64,000 bases of DNA from Pseudomonas sp. Root71. GTDB lineage: Bacteria; Pseudomonadota; Gammaproteobacteria; Pseudomonadales; Pseudomonadaceae. This document shows, piece after piece, positions 7,735 to 18,851 of this stretch. The stretch spans positions 420,753 to 484,752 of the forward strand of contig NZ_LMHY01000012.1 in the NCBI RefSeq assembly GCF_001429045.1, read 5' to 3'. Made by a program: the position numbers and the translations under genes. The notes under the pieces were generated by a model. That model saw nothing but the letters and a program-made list of their open reading frames with translations, was not told where the DNA came from and made no database searches. Each line of letters starts with the position of its first letter. Within the stretch, counting starts at the first letter, position 1.

Positions 7735-9181
7735 AAGCGGTCACCCGGGTCTCGATGTGCGGTGTTTGCAGTTCGATGAAGTATTTGCGCAGCAGGTTCT
7801 GCGCGCTGAGCAGGCGATATTCCTTGCTGGCGCGGAAGTCCGAGAGCGGCGTGAAGTCTTCGGCCAGGGCAGCGCAGGCGCGTTCGACAGTGGCGTTATT
7901 GAATGGCGAGCCGAGCAACGCGGCTTCGCAGGCAGCGGCGCGTTTCGGGATGGCCGCCATGCCGCCGAAGGCGACGCGGGCTTGAGCGACGATGCCGTTT
8001 TCCAGGCGAATGTTGAAGGCGGCGCAGACTGCCGAGATATCGTCGTCCAGGCGCTTGGAAACCTTGTAGGCGCGGAACAGTTTATCGACGCTGGCGCGGG
8101 GCACGATGATCTTCTCGATGAACTCGCTTTCCTGGCGCGCCGTGACGCGGTAATCGATGAAGTAATCTTCCAGCGCCAGGGTGCGGCGGGTCTCGCCTTT
8201 GCACAGCACGATCTGCGCGCCGAGGGCGATCAGCAGGGGCGGCGAGTCACCAATCGGCGAGGCGTTGCCGATGTTGCCGCCCAGGGTGCCCTGGTTGCGG
8301 ATCTGCAAGGACGCGAAGCGGTGCAGCAATTCACCGAAGTCCGGGTACTCGGCGTTCAAGGCCTCGTAGCAATCGGACAGGGACGTGGCGGCGCCGATTT
8401 CCAGGCGATCGTCAAAACGGTCGATGCGCTTCATCTCGGCGACGTTGCCGACATAGATCATCACCGGCAGGGTGCGGTGGAACTGCGTGACTTCCAGCGC
8501 CAGGTCAGTGCCGCCGGCCAGCAGGCGGGCCTGTGGATAAGCGTCGTAGAGATCGGCCAGGTCGGCCACGGTCAGCGGCACCAGGCAGCGTTTGTCGCCG
8601 CTGTTGAGTTCGCCGATATCGGTCGGGGTAATGGCTTTGAGGCGTGCGATGGTGTCGGCCTCGCGGGCGTCGAACTGGTCCGGTTGCTTGGCGCAGCAGG
8701 ACTGCTCGGCGGCTTCCAGGATCGGCCGGTAGCCGGTGCAACGGCAGAGGTTGCCGGCCAGTGCTTCGTGGGCCTTGGCATGATCCGGTGCATCGCTGTT
8801 CTTTTGCAGGGCAAACAGCGACATCACGAAGCCGGGGGTGCAGAAGCCGCATTGCGAGCCGTGGCACTCGACCATGGCTTTCTGCACGCTGTGCAGTTCA
8901 CCCTTGTGCTTGAGGTCTTCGACGCTGATCAGTTGTTTGCCGTGCAGGGACGACACGAAGGTCAGGCACGAGTTGAGGCTGCGATAGCGAATGTGTTCGC
9001 GGCCGTCATCATCGGTCTGCAATTCGCCGACCACCACGGTGCAGGCGCCGCAGTCACCGCTGGCGCAGCCTTCTTTGGTGCCGGGCTTGCCGACATGGTC
9101 GCGCAGATAATTGAGCACGGTCAGGTTCGGGTCCAGGGCGTGCTCGCTACGGAGTTCCTGGTTTAGTAAAAACTGGATCAC
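7727..9181 (-). CDS. xdhA: xanthine dehydrogenase, [2Fe-2S]/FAD subunit
   Basis: A 484-residue small subunit that carries electrons from the molybdenum centre through two [2Fe-2S] clusters to FAD. The N-terminal ferredoxin-type Cys set is CASGDCGACT. The second cluster motif is CHGSQCGFCTPGF plus NLCRCTGYRPI. A FAD-binding CO-dehydrogenase-type domain follows (LLAGGTDLALEV, GGNIGNASPIGDSPP). The start codon is GTG (9181) with GAGG about 8 bases upstream. It is the first gene of the purine operon, and tandem palindromes lie 58-96 bases upstream. Confidence 0.96.
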   Translation of the reverse strand: MIQFLLNQELRSEHALDPNLTVLNYLRDHVGKPGTKEGCASGDCGACTVVVGELQTDDDGREHIRYRSLNSCLTFVSSLHGKQLISVEDLKHKGELHSVQKAMVECHGSQCGFCTPGFVMSLFALQKNSDAPDHAKAHEALAGNLCRCTGYRPILEAAEQSCCAKQPDQFDAREADTIARLKAITPTDIGELNSGDKRCLVPLTVADLADLYDAYPQARLLAGGTDLALEVTQFHRTLPVMIYVGNVAEMKRIDRFDDRLEIGAATSLSDCYEALNAEYPDFGELLHRFASLQIRNQGTLGGNIGNASPIGDSPPLLIALGAQIVLCKGETRRTLALEDYFIDYRVTARQESEFIEKIIVPRASVDKLFRAYKVSKRLDDDISAVCAAFNIRLENGIVAQARVAFGGMAAIPKRAAACEAALLGSPFNNATVERACAALAEDFTPLSDFRASKEYRLLSAQNLLRKYFIELQTPHIETRVTAYV

Positions 9182-9238
9182 GGAAGGCCTCGCAGACTCA
9201 TTATTGTTGTTAACCGATAGGAACTGAATTTAGCAGGT

Positions 9239-9277
9239 CTGACTTTTCGGTCAATGGTTTTCTGACTTAAAGGTCAG
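9239..9277. promoter_or_regulatory. tandem palindromic operators upstream of xdhA
   Basis: Two palindromes whose starts are 23 bases apart: CTGAC-TTTTCG-GTCAA (9239-9254) and the perfect CTGAC-TTAAAG-GTCAG (9262-9277). They lie in the 277-base divergent gap between xdhA and the GntR gene at 9459, so they probably bind a dimeric regulator of the purine operon. The repeat is directly visible; the regulator is inferred. Confidence 0.6.
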
Positions 9278-9458
9278 GAAATTACAATTTGTCGATCAAC
9301 CACCTGTTCCTTAATTATTGTCGCTGGTTCGATAGCCTGCCTTTTTGCTTGAATTTGCTTGAATCGTGCCAAAAACCTCCGGGCAGGCACTCCGCCCTGA
9401 CGCAGCAATTGCGCTACACTGCGCCGCTTGTACAGATCAAAGAGTTTGAAGGACAACC

Positions 9459-10118
9459 ATGACGTTCAAGGCGCCGGACAGCCTCGCCGAGCAAATCGCT
9501 CACCACCTCGCCGAACGCATCATTCGCGGCGAAATGAAGCCCGGGGAGCGCATCCAGGAACAGAAGGTCACGCTGGCCCTCAATGTCAGTCGTGGTTCGG
9601 TCCGCGAGGCCTTGCTGATCCTCGAGCGTCGCCATTTGATCGCGATCCTGCCGCGACGCGGTGCCCACGTTACCGAGCTCACGCCACACAAGGTGCAGAG
9701 CCTGTGCACGCTGATGAGCGAGCTCTATATCCTGCTCGGCAACTCAGTGGCCAGCGGCTGGAAAACCCAGGCCGACATGGCGCCTTTCGTACAGATCCAG
9801 CAACGCCTGACGGCCAGCTACGAGCGTCAGGACATCCGCACGTTCGTCGACGACAGCTTCAATGTGATGCGCGCCGCGTACCCGTTCGCCAACAACCCGT
9901 ACTTGCAGGAGACCGTCGAGAATCTGCAGCCGGCCATGAGCCGTGCGTATTTCCTCGCGCTGGACCTGCGCAAAGCGTCGATGAGCGAATTCCTCGAGCT
10001 GTTCGAACGCTTGCTCGCTGCTGTGCTGGCCCGTGACTTTGTGCAGATTCGTGAAGTGCTGACGGCTTACGCCCAGCGCAGTTGCGATCTGGTGATCTCA
10101 GCACTGACGGACGCCTGA
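9459..10118 (+). CDS. GntR family transcriptional regulator (FCD domain), divergent from xdhA
   Basis: A 219-residue FadR-subfamily regulator. Winged helix at residues 5-70 (ERIIRGEMKPGERIQEQ, NVSRGSVREALLILERR, LPRRGAHV) and a helical FCD-like C-terminal domain. GAAGGAC precedes ATG 9459. It is transcribed away from the purine operon, and the gap holds two tandem palindromes, making it the best candidate purine-operon regulator. Its stop is only two bases before the GTG start of smc, so the two are likely co-transcribed and translationally coupled. Confidence 0.85.
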   Translation: MTFKAPDSLAEQIAHHLAERIIRGEMKPGERIQEQKVTLALNVSRGSVREALLILERRHLIAILPRRGAHVTELTPHKVQSLCTLMSELYILLGNSVASGWKTQADMAPFVQIQQRLTASYERQDIRTFVDDSFNVMRAAYPFANNPYLQETVENLQPAMSRAYFLALDLRKASMSEFLELFERLLAAVLARDFVQIREVLTAYAQRSCDLVISALTDA

Positions 10119-10120
10119 GG

Positions 10121-13100
10121 GTGCGGCTCAAGTGCATCAAGCTGGCGGGGTTCAAGTCCTTCGTCGACCCGACCACGGTGAACTTCCCCAGTAACATGGC
10201 GGCGGTGGTCGGGCCCAATGGCTGCGGCAAGTCGAACATCATCGACGCCGTACGCTGGGTGATGGGCGAGAGTTCGGCGAAGAACCTGCGCGGCGAGTCG
10301 ATGACCGACGTCATCTTCAACGGCTCCACCAGCCGCAAGCCGGTGAGCCAGGCGAGCATCGAACTGGTGTTCGACAACTCCGACGGCACCTTGCTCGGGG
10401 AGTACGCCGCCTACGCGGAAATCTCCATTCGCCGCAAAGTGACCCGCGACAGCCAGACCACTTATTACCTCAACGGCACCAAATGCCGGCGCCGCGACAT
10501 CACCGACATCTTCCTCGGCACCGGGCTTGGCCCGCGCAGCTACTCGATCATCGAGCAGGGGATGATCTCCAAGCTGATCGAGTCCAAGCCCGAAGACCTG
10601 CGCAACTTCATCGAAGAAGCCGCGGGCATCTCCAAGTACAAGGAACGCCGGCGCGAGACGGAAAACCGCATCCGCCGCACCCACGAAAACCTCGAGCGCC
10701 TGACCGACCTGCGCGAAGAGCTTGAGCGGCAGCTCGAACGCTTGCACCGCCAGGCCGAGGCCGCCAAGAAGTATCAGGAATTCAAGGGTGAGGAGCGTCA
10801 GCTCAAGGCCCAGCTGTCGGCCCTGCGCTGGCAGGCGCTGAATGATCAGGTCGGCCAGCGTGAAGCGATCATCGGCAACCAGGAAGTTTCTTTCGAAGCC
10901 CTTGTGGCCGAACAGCGCAATGCCGATGCGAGCATCGAGCGCCTGCGTGACGGGCACCACGACCTCTCGGAGCGCTTCAACCTGGTGCAGGGGCGCTTTT
11001 ACTCGGTCGGCGGCGACATCGCCCGGGTCGAGCAGAGCATCCAGCACGGTCAGCAGCGTTTGCGCCAGTTGCAGGATGACCTGAAAGAGGCCGAGCGCGC
11101 GCGCCTGGAAACCGAATCGCACCTGGGTCACGACCGCACGTTGCTGCTGACCCTCGGCGAAGAGCTGGACATGCTCACCCCGGAGCAGGAAGTCACCAGC
11201 GCCGCCGCCGAAGAGGCCGCCGCCGCGCTGGAAGAGTCCGAAACCACCATGCACGGCTGGCAGGAGCAGTGGGATACGTTCAACCTCACCGCCGCCGAGC
11301 CGCGCCGTCAGGCCGAAGTGCAGCAGTCGCGGATCCAGCAGCTGGAAACCAGCCTCGAGCGCCTGGCCGACCGCCAGAAGCGTTTAGGCGAAGAGCGCGC
11401 CTTGCTCTCGGCGGACCCGGAAGACGCGGCGATCATGGCGCTCAGCGAGCAGCTCGCCGAATCCGAAGCGACCCTTGAGGATTTGCAGACCAGCGAAGAA
11501 GCCCAGGTCGAAAAGCTCGAGCAGTTACGTCAGGAGTTGCAGCAGGCGCTGACCGCGCAGCAGCAGGCACAAGGCGATTTACAGCGCCTCAACGGTCGGC
11601 TGGCCTCCCTCGAAGCCTTGCAGCAAGCCGCGCTCGATCCGGGCACCGGCACCGCCGAATGGCTGCGCGAGCAGAATCTTGCGAATCGCCCGCGCCTGGC
11701 CGAAGGCCTGAAGGTTGAGGCCGGTTGGGAGCTGGCGGTGGAAACCGTGCTCGGCGCCGACCTGCAAGCGGTGCTGGTGGATGATTTCAACGATTTCGAT
11801 CTGTCGGGCTTTGCCCAGGGCGATCTGCGTTTGCTCAGCCCGGCCAGCGATGGCGTCCGGATGCCGGGCAGCTTGCTGGACAAAGTCGAGGCGCAACTCG
11901 ATCTGTCGCCATGGCTGGGGCAGGTCAAGCCGGTCGACAGTCTGGAACAGGCCTTGGCCTTGCGGGGGCAATTGGCTGCCGGGCAGAGCCTGATCAGTCG
12001 TGACGGTTACTGGGTCGGACGGCATTTTCTGCGGGTGCGTCGGGCCAGTGAGGCGGAAAGCGGCGTGCTCGCCCGGGGGCAGGAAATCCAGCAACTGGGC
12101 CTTGAGCGTGAAGAGCGCGAAGCCGCTGTCGAAACCCTGGAAACCCGACTGCAGAATCTCAGGGCGCAGCAGCGTCAGCAGGAAAACGGTCGCGAACATT
12201 TGCGCCGTTTGCTGCAGGACGAAGCGCGTCAGCAAGGTGAATTGAAGGCGCAATTGTCCGCCGGCAAAGCCAAGGCCGAACAATTGACCCTGCGCCGTAC
12301 CCGTCTCGACGAAGAGCTTGTCGAACTCGATGAGCAGCGCGCGCTGGAACACGAAAACATCGGTGAGGCGCGCCTGCAATTGCAGGAAGCCCTCGACAGC
12401 ATGGCGCAGGACACCGAGCAGCGTGAGTTGCTGCTGGCCCAGCGCGACAGCCTGCGCGAGCGCCTGGATCGTGTGCGTCAGGAAGCGCGGCAGCACAAGG
12501 ATCACGCCCACCAGCTGGCGGTGCGCCTGGGTTCGCTCAAGGCGCAGCATGATTCGACACGCCAGGCGCTGGAGCGTCTGGAGATGCAGTCCGAACGCCT
12601 GACTGAAAAGCGCGAGCAACTGAGCCTCAATCTGGAGGAGGGCGAAGCACCGCTGGAAGAGCTGCGCCTGAAGCTCGAGGAGTTGCTCGACAAGCGCATG
12701 ACCGTCGACGAAGAACTCAAGACCGCGCAGATCGCCCTTGAAGACGCCGACCGCGAATTGCGCGACGCCGAGAAGCGCCGTAGCCAGGCTGAACAGCAAT
12801 CGCAGTTGATTCGCAGCCAGCTCGAAACCCAGCGCATGGAATGGCAAGCCCTGACCGTGCGCCGCAAGACCTTGCAGGACCAATTGCTGGAAGACGGCTA
12901 CGATCTCCACGGCGTACTCGCGACCTTGACGGCCGAGGCCAGCGAGAAGGATGCCGAGGAAGAGCTCGAGCGCATCGCCGCCAGGATCCAGCGTCTGGGC
13001 GCGATCAACCTGGCGGCCATCGATGAGTACCAGCAACAGTCGGAACGTAAACGTTATCTGGATGCCCAGAACGACGATCTGGTGGAAGCCCTTGAAACCC

Positions 13101-13609
13101 TTGAGAACGTGATTCGCAAGATCGACAAGGAAACCCGCAACCGTTTCAAGGATACCTTTGATCAGATCAATGGCGGTTTACAGGCGCTTTTCCCAAAAGT
13201 TTTCGGTGGCGGCCGCGCATATTTGGAACTGACGGGCGAAGATTTACTCGATACAGGGGTAACAATCATGGCGCAGCCGCCCGGAAAGAAGAACAGCACC
13301 ATCCATTTGCTCTCCGGCGGCGAAAAAGCCCTGACCGCATTGGCCCTGGTTTTTGCGATCTTCAAATTGAACCCGGCGCCGTTCTGCATGCTCGATGAGG
13401 TTGACGCGCCACTGGATGACGCTAACGTTGGACGCTACGCGCGATTGGTAAAAGAGATGTCACAGACAGTGCAGTTCATCTATATCACCCACAACAAGAT
13501 CGCCATGGAAATGGCCGAGCAACTGATGGGGGTGACGATGCACGAACCCGGTTGTTCACGCCTGGTGGCGGTGGATGTCGAGGAGGCGATGGCGATGGTG
13601 GACGCCTGA
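10121..13609 (+). CDS. smc: chromosome segregation protein SMC
   Basis: A 1162-residue structural maintenance of chromosomes ATPase. N-terminal Walker A GPNGCGKSN (residues 31-39), a first coiled coil (~170-500), a hinge-like region (~510-640, LAEGLKVEAGWELAVETVLG), a second coiled coil, then the signature LSGGEKALTAL and Walker B CMLDEVDAPLDDAN. The start is the GTG that gives RLKCIKLAGFKSF; the longer in-frame ATG at 10082 lies inside the upstream regulator and is rejected. It acts in nucleoid compaction and origin segregation, normally with ScpA/ScpB, which are not in this window. Confidence 0.96.
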   Translation: MRLKCIKLAGFKSFVDPTTVNFPSNMAAVVGPNGCGKSNIIDAVRWVMGESSAKNLRGESMTDVIFNGSTSRKPVSQASIELVFDNSDGTLLGEYAAYAEISIRRKVTRDSQTTYYLNGTKCRRRDITDIFLGTGLGPRSYSIIEQGMISKLIESKPEDLRNFIEEAAGISKYKERRRETENRIRRTHENLERLTDLREELERQLERLHRQAEAAKKYQEFKGEERQLKAQLSALRWQALNDQVGQREAIIGNQEVSFEALVAEQRNADASIERLRDGHHDLSERFNLVQGRFYSVGGDIARVEQSIQHGQQRLRQLQDDLKEAERARLETESHLGHDRTLLLTLGEELDMLTPEQEVTSAAAEEAAAALEESETTMHGWQEQWDTFNLTAAEPRRQAEVQQSRIQQLETSLERLADRQKRLGEERALLSADPEDAAIMALSEQLAESEATLEDLQTSEEAQVEKLEQLRQELQQALTAQQQAQGDLQRLNGRLASLEALQQAALDPGTGTAEWLREQNLANRPRLAEGLKVEAGWELAVETVLGADLQAVLVDDFNDFDLSGFAQGDLRLLSPASDGVRMPGSLLDKVEAQLDLSPWLGQVKPVDSLEQALALRGQLAAGQSLISRDGYWVGRHFLRVRRASEAESGVLARGQEIQQLGLEREEREAAVETLETRLQNLRAQQRQQENGREHLRRLLQDEARQQGELKAQLSAGKAKAEQLTLRRTRLDEELVELDEQRALEHENIGEARLQLQEALDSMAQDTEQRELLLAQRDSLRERLDRVRQEARQHKDHAHQLAVRLGSLKAQHDSTRQALERLEMQSERLTEKREQLSLNLEEGEAPLEELRLKLEELLDKRMTVDEELKTAQIALEDADRELRDAEKRRSQAEQQSQLIRSQLETQRMEWQALTVRRKTLQDQLLEDGYDLHGVLATLTAEASEKDAEEELERIAARIQRLGAINLAAIDEYQQQSERKRYLDAQNDDLVEALETLENVIRKIDKETRNRFKDTFDQINGGLQALFPKVFGGGRAYLELTGEDLLDTGVTIMAQPPGKKNSTIHLLSGGEKALTALALVFAIFKLNPAPFCMLDEVDAPLDDANVGRYARLVKEMSQTVQFIYITHNKIAMEMAEQLMGVTMHEPGCSRLVAVDVEEAMAMVDA

Positions 13610-13867
13610 GTCGTAGTTGTAGGAAAGAGGCTTTACGGTGTGTAGGACTCTTTTCCTGGCTTCGACTTGCTGGCCAATCGACATATTCGCGTCAGCCAAG
13701 GCGGTAGACGGTGTAAAGTTGCCTTTGGTCGTGCTAGTTTAATGTCAATTTTTCGTATGCGTGGGCAAAACGCCTGTCAGAACATAGAGTTGGCGCCACG
13801 TTTTAAAGCGGTTTGCAGGTTGTAAACCCCTTATTTTTCAGCATTTTTTATAGAGGCACGGGATTAC

Positions 13868-14722
13868 ATGGAAATCGGTCTGCGCGAGTGGCTGATCGTC
13901 ATCGGCATTATTGTCATTGCCGGTATTCTTTTCGATGGCTGGCGCCGTATGCGCGGCGGCAAGGGAAAACTGAAGTTCCGTCTTGATCGAAATCTGTCCA
14001 ATCTGCCGGACGAGGACAGCAGCGCCGAGTTGCTGGGCCCGCCGCGCGTGCTGGATGCACATAAAGAGCCGCAACTGGATGAGCAGGACCTGCCTTCGGT
14101 GAGCATGCCGGCCCGCGAGCCTCGCGAGTCGGGCTCCAAGCGCGGCAAGCGTGGCCACAGCGAGCCTTCCCAGGGCGACATGAACCTCAGCCTGGATCTG
14201 GACGGTGGCCCGAGCTTCAGCAGCCGCGACGACGATTTCCCGGACGACACCAAGTCCGCGCCAGCGGTCAACGACAAGGATCAGCCGCAAGCCGAAGAAG
14301 TGCTGGTGATCAGCGTGATCTGCCGCGACGCTGCCGGCTTCAAGGGCCCGGCGCTGTTGCAGAACATTCTGGAGAGCGGGTTGCGTTTCGGCGAGATGGA
14401 CATTTTCCATCGTCACGAAAGCATGGCCGGTAACGGTGAAGTGCTGTTCTCCATGGCCAACGCGGTCAAGCCCGGCGTATTCGACCTGGACGACATCGAC
14501 CACTTCAGCACCCCGGCAGTGAGCTTCTTCCTCGGTCTGCCAGGCCCTCGCCATCCGAAGCAAGCCTTCGACGTGATGGTGGCAGCGGCACGTAAATTGT
14601 CCCAGGAACTCAACGGCGAACTGAAGGACGACCAGCGCAGCGTACTGACCGCCCAGACGATCGAGCATTACCGTCAGCGCATTGTCGAATTCGAACGCCG
14701 CGCCCTGACCCAGAAACGTTGA
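13868..14722 (+). CDS. zipA: cell division protein ZipA
   Basis: A 284-residue FtsZ-binding bitopic membrane protein. One N-terminal membrane segment (residues ~6-23, [17 protein letters not shown]), then a basic/charged linker (residues ~28-140, many Arg, Lys, Asp, Pro), then the globular C-terminal FtsZ-binding domain from about residue 142 ([31 protein letters not shown]). It tethers FtsZ to the inner membrane. The 258-base gap before it (13610-13867) contains no gene and should hold its promoter. It is followed by ligA. Confidence 0.96.
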   Translation: MEIGLREWLIVIGIIVIAGILFDGWRRMRGGKGKLKFRLDRNLSNLPDEDSSAELLGPPRVLDAHKEPQLDEQDLPSVSMPAREPRESGSKRGKRGHSEPSQGDMNLSLDLDGGPSFSSRDDDFPDDTKSAPAVNDKDQPQAEEVLVISVICRDAAGFKGPALLQNILESGLRFGEMDIFHRHESMAGNGEVLFSMANAVKPGVFDLDDIDHFSTPAVSFFLGLPGPRHPKQAFDVMVAAARKLSQELNGELKDDQRSVLTAQTIEHYRQRIVEFERRALTQKR

Positions 14723-14772
14723 TTGAAATGGTTATTCCCGCGCGGTGCGCGGGATGATCGGCAAAACAGATT

Positions 14773-17171
<2,399 letters not shown>

Positions 17172-17177
17172 CGCCCA

Positions 17178-17248
17178 GGATCGCAGCCTGCGGCAGCTCC
17201 TACAGGAGAACGCATTTCTCTGTAGGAGCTGCCGCAGGCTGCGATCTA
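17178..17248. repeat. REPIN, GTAGGAGCTGCCGCAGGCTG variant
   Basis: Inverted pair of the GTAGGAGCTGCCG(A/C)AGGCTG unit, 7 bases after the ligA stop. Confidence 0.9.
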
Positions 17249-17329
17249 TTGATTTTTCCCACAATAAGCATGGGAACGATCATCTCTCGGGAATGATCTA
17301 GTCTCTGCAAGCCTCAGGGAGAGATCGCC

Positions 17330-18493
17330 ATGTACCCGTTCTTCGAGCAGCTCAGCTCGCGCATCGCCGCGCCGTTCACGGTCGAAAATTCGCGCAACAG
17401 CAAGGTCTGGTCCTGTCGTTGCGGGCAGTCGCTGTTCTTTCGCAACAGCCAGTGCCTGGCCTGTTCGGCGGCATTGGGTTATCAGCCGGAGCGCAGTCGC
17501 CTGTCTGCGCTGCAACCGGGTGTGCAGGCGGACACCTGGCTGCTGGATGCCGATCCCGGGGCTGGCCTGTTTCGCCGCTGTGCCAACCTCGACTCCCCGG
17601 CGGCCTGTAATTGGTTGCTGCCGGCCAATGACCATGACGTCTTGTGCATTGCCTGCAGCCTCAATCGCACCATTCCTGATCTGTCGATAACCGACAACCA
17701 CGAGCGCTGGCGCAAGGTGGAAACCGCCAAGCGACGTCTGGTCGCGCAACTGCTCAGCCTGGGGTTGCAGGTGACTCCCAAAACCGTCGATGAAGACACG
17801 GGCCTTGCCTTCGACTTCATCGGCGTGGACCTCGAAGGCAAACCGCCTACCACCGGACACGCCAATGGCCTGGTCACCCTGGATATCAAGGAAGCCGACG
17901 ATGCCCACCGCGAACAGGTGCGAGTGCAAATGCACGAACCCTATCGCACGCTGCTCGGGCATTTTCGTCACGAAGTCGGGCACTACTACTGGGATCGATT
18001 GATCGCCAATGGCCAATGGCTTGAGCCTTTTCGCGGAGTGTTCGGCGATGAGCGCGCCAGCTATGCCGAAGCCCTCGAGCGCCATTATCGGCAGGGCGCA
18101 CCGCTCGACTGGCAGCAGCACTACGTCAGCGCCTACGCCACCATGCACCCGTGGGAAGACTGGGCCGAAACCTGGGCGCATTACCTGCACATGATGGACG
18201 CAGTGGATACCGCGCTGGGGTTTGGCATGAGCGCCCGGGAAATGGACTTCGACTATCAGCCGTTTCCGCTGGATACCCTCTACGATCCGCGGCATCCCGA
18301 CGGCGCGGCGTTCCTGTCGTTCGTCAATGCCTGGATAGAACTGGCGGGCATGCTCAACGAATTGTCACGCAGCATGGGGCAGCCGGATTTCTATCCGTTC
18401 GTCCTGCCGCCAGCGGTCATTGCCAAGCTGCACTTTATTCACCTGGTGATTCAGCAGGAGGGCGGCAGGGCGGACGAGGTGTTGGCGCAATAG
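17330..18493 (+). CDS. zinc-ribbon, putative zinc metallopeptidase
   Basis: A 387-residue soluble protein without a visible signal peptide. An N-terminal zinc ribbon (Cys29, Cys31, Cys42, Cys45) is followed by a metallopeptidase-like domain with HEVGHYYWD (His214, Glu215, His218), typical of the Peptidase_Mx family found with a DUF2248-type zinc ribbon. A later WEDWAETWAHYLHMMD segment could supply the third zinc ligand. Substrate unknown. It has a good ribosome site (GGGAGAG before ATG). REPINs of the same family lie on both sides. Confidence 0.75.
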   Translation: MYPFFEQLSSRIAAPFTVENSRNSKVWSCRCGQSLFFRNSQCLACSAALGYQPERSRLSALQPGVQADTWLLDADPGAGLFRRCANLDSPAACNWLLPANDHDVLCIACSLNRTIPDLSITDNHERWRKVETAKRRLVAQLLSLGLQVTPKTVDEDTGLAFDFIGVDLEGKPPTTGHANGLVTLDIKEADDAHREQVRVQMHEPYRTLLGHFRHEVGHYYWDRLIANGQWLEPFRGVFGDERASYAEALERHYRQGAPLDWQQHYVSAYATMHPWEDWAETWAHYLHMMDAVDTALGFGMSAREMDFDYQPFPLDTLYDPRHPDGAAFLSFVNAWIELAGMLNELSRSMGQPDFYPFVLPPAVIAKLHFIHLVIQQEGGRADEVLAQ

Positions 18494-18497
18494 GATC

Positions 18498-18574
18498 AAA
18501 AGATCGCAGCCTGCGGCAGCTCCTACAGGTGTACGCCGATCCATGTAGGAGCTGCCGCAGGCTGCGATCTTTTA
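18498..18574. repeat. REPIN, GTAGGAGCTGCCGCAGGCTG variant
   Basis: Inverted pair starting 5 bases after the metallopeptidase stop, with flanking AAAAGATCGC and GCGATCTTTT that could also terminate transcription. Confidence 0.9.
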
Positions 18575-18626
18575 AGGCCAGCGCATGTCCTTGAAGCAGC
18601 TCATATTTTTTAATATCCCCGAACGG

Positions 18627-18654
18627 TTGTAACTTCGTCTCAGATAGGTACAAT
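18627..18654 (+). promoter_or_regulatory. sigma70 promoter of ffs
   Basis: TTGTAA (18627-18632) and TACAAT (18649-18654) with a 16-base spacer. Initiation near 18661 would give a roughly 25-base 5' leader to be removed from the SRP RNA, as in E. coli. Confidence 0.65.
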
Positions 18655-18685
18655 GGCGCGGCTCGCCGACAGGTGAGCGTCGTTA

Positions 18686-18798
18686 TGGTGACCCCATCGG
18701 TCCCCCCGCAACGATTACCCGTGAACCTGGTCAGATCCGGAAGGAAGCAGCCACAGCGGGAACATTGTGTGCCGGGGTGTGGCTGGTGGGGTTACCAC
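18686..18798 (+). ncRNA. ffs: 4.5S RNA, bacterial small signal recognition particle RNA
   Basis: RNA component of the signal recognition particle, which binds Ffh and targets nascent membrane proteins. The apical domain is recognisable by GTCAGATCCGGAAGGAAGCA with the GGAA tetraloop and the asymmetric internal loop (AGCAGCC). The ends pair over at least 10 bases (GGTGACCCCA with TGGGGTTACC, one G-U), defining boundaries to within a few bases. A promoter lies upstream and a hairpin plus T-tract follows. Confidence 0.95.
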
Positions 18799-18807
18799 CT
18801 TAACGCC

Positions 18808-18835
18808 ACGCGAGTGTTCTCTCGCGTTATCTTTC
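18808..18835 (+). terminator. terminator of ffs
   Basis: Stem ACGCGAG/CTCGCGT with a 6-base loop, followed by TATCTTTCT. Confidence 0.7.
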
Positions 18836-18851
18836 TGAAATCAGACTTTCG

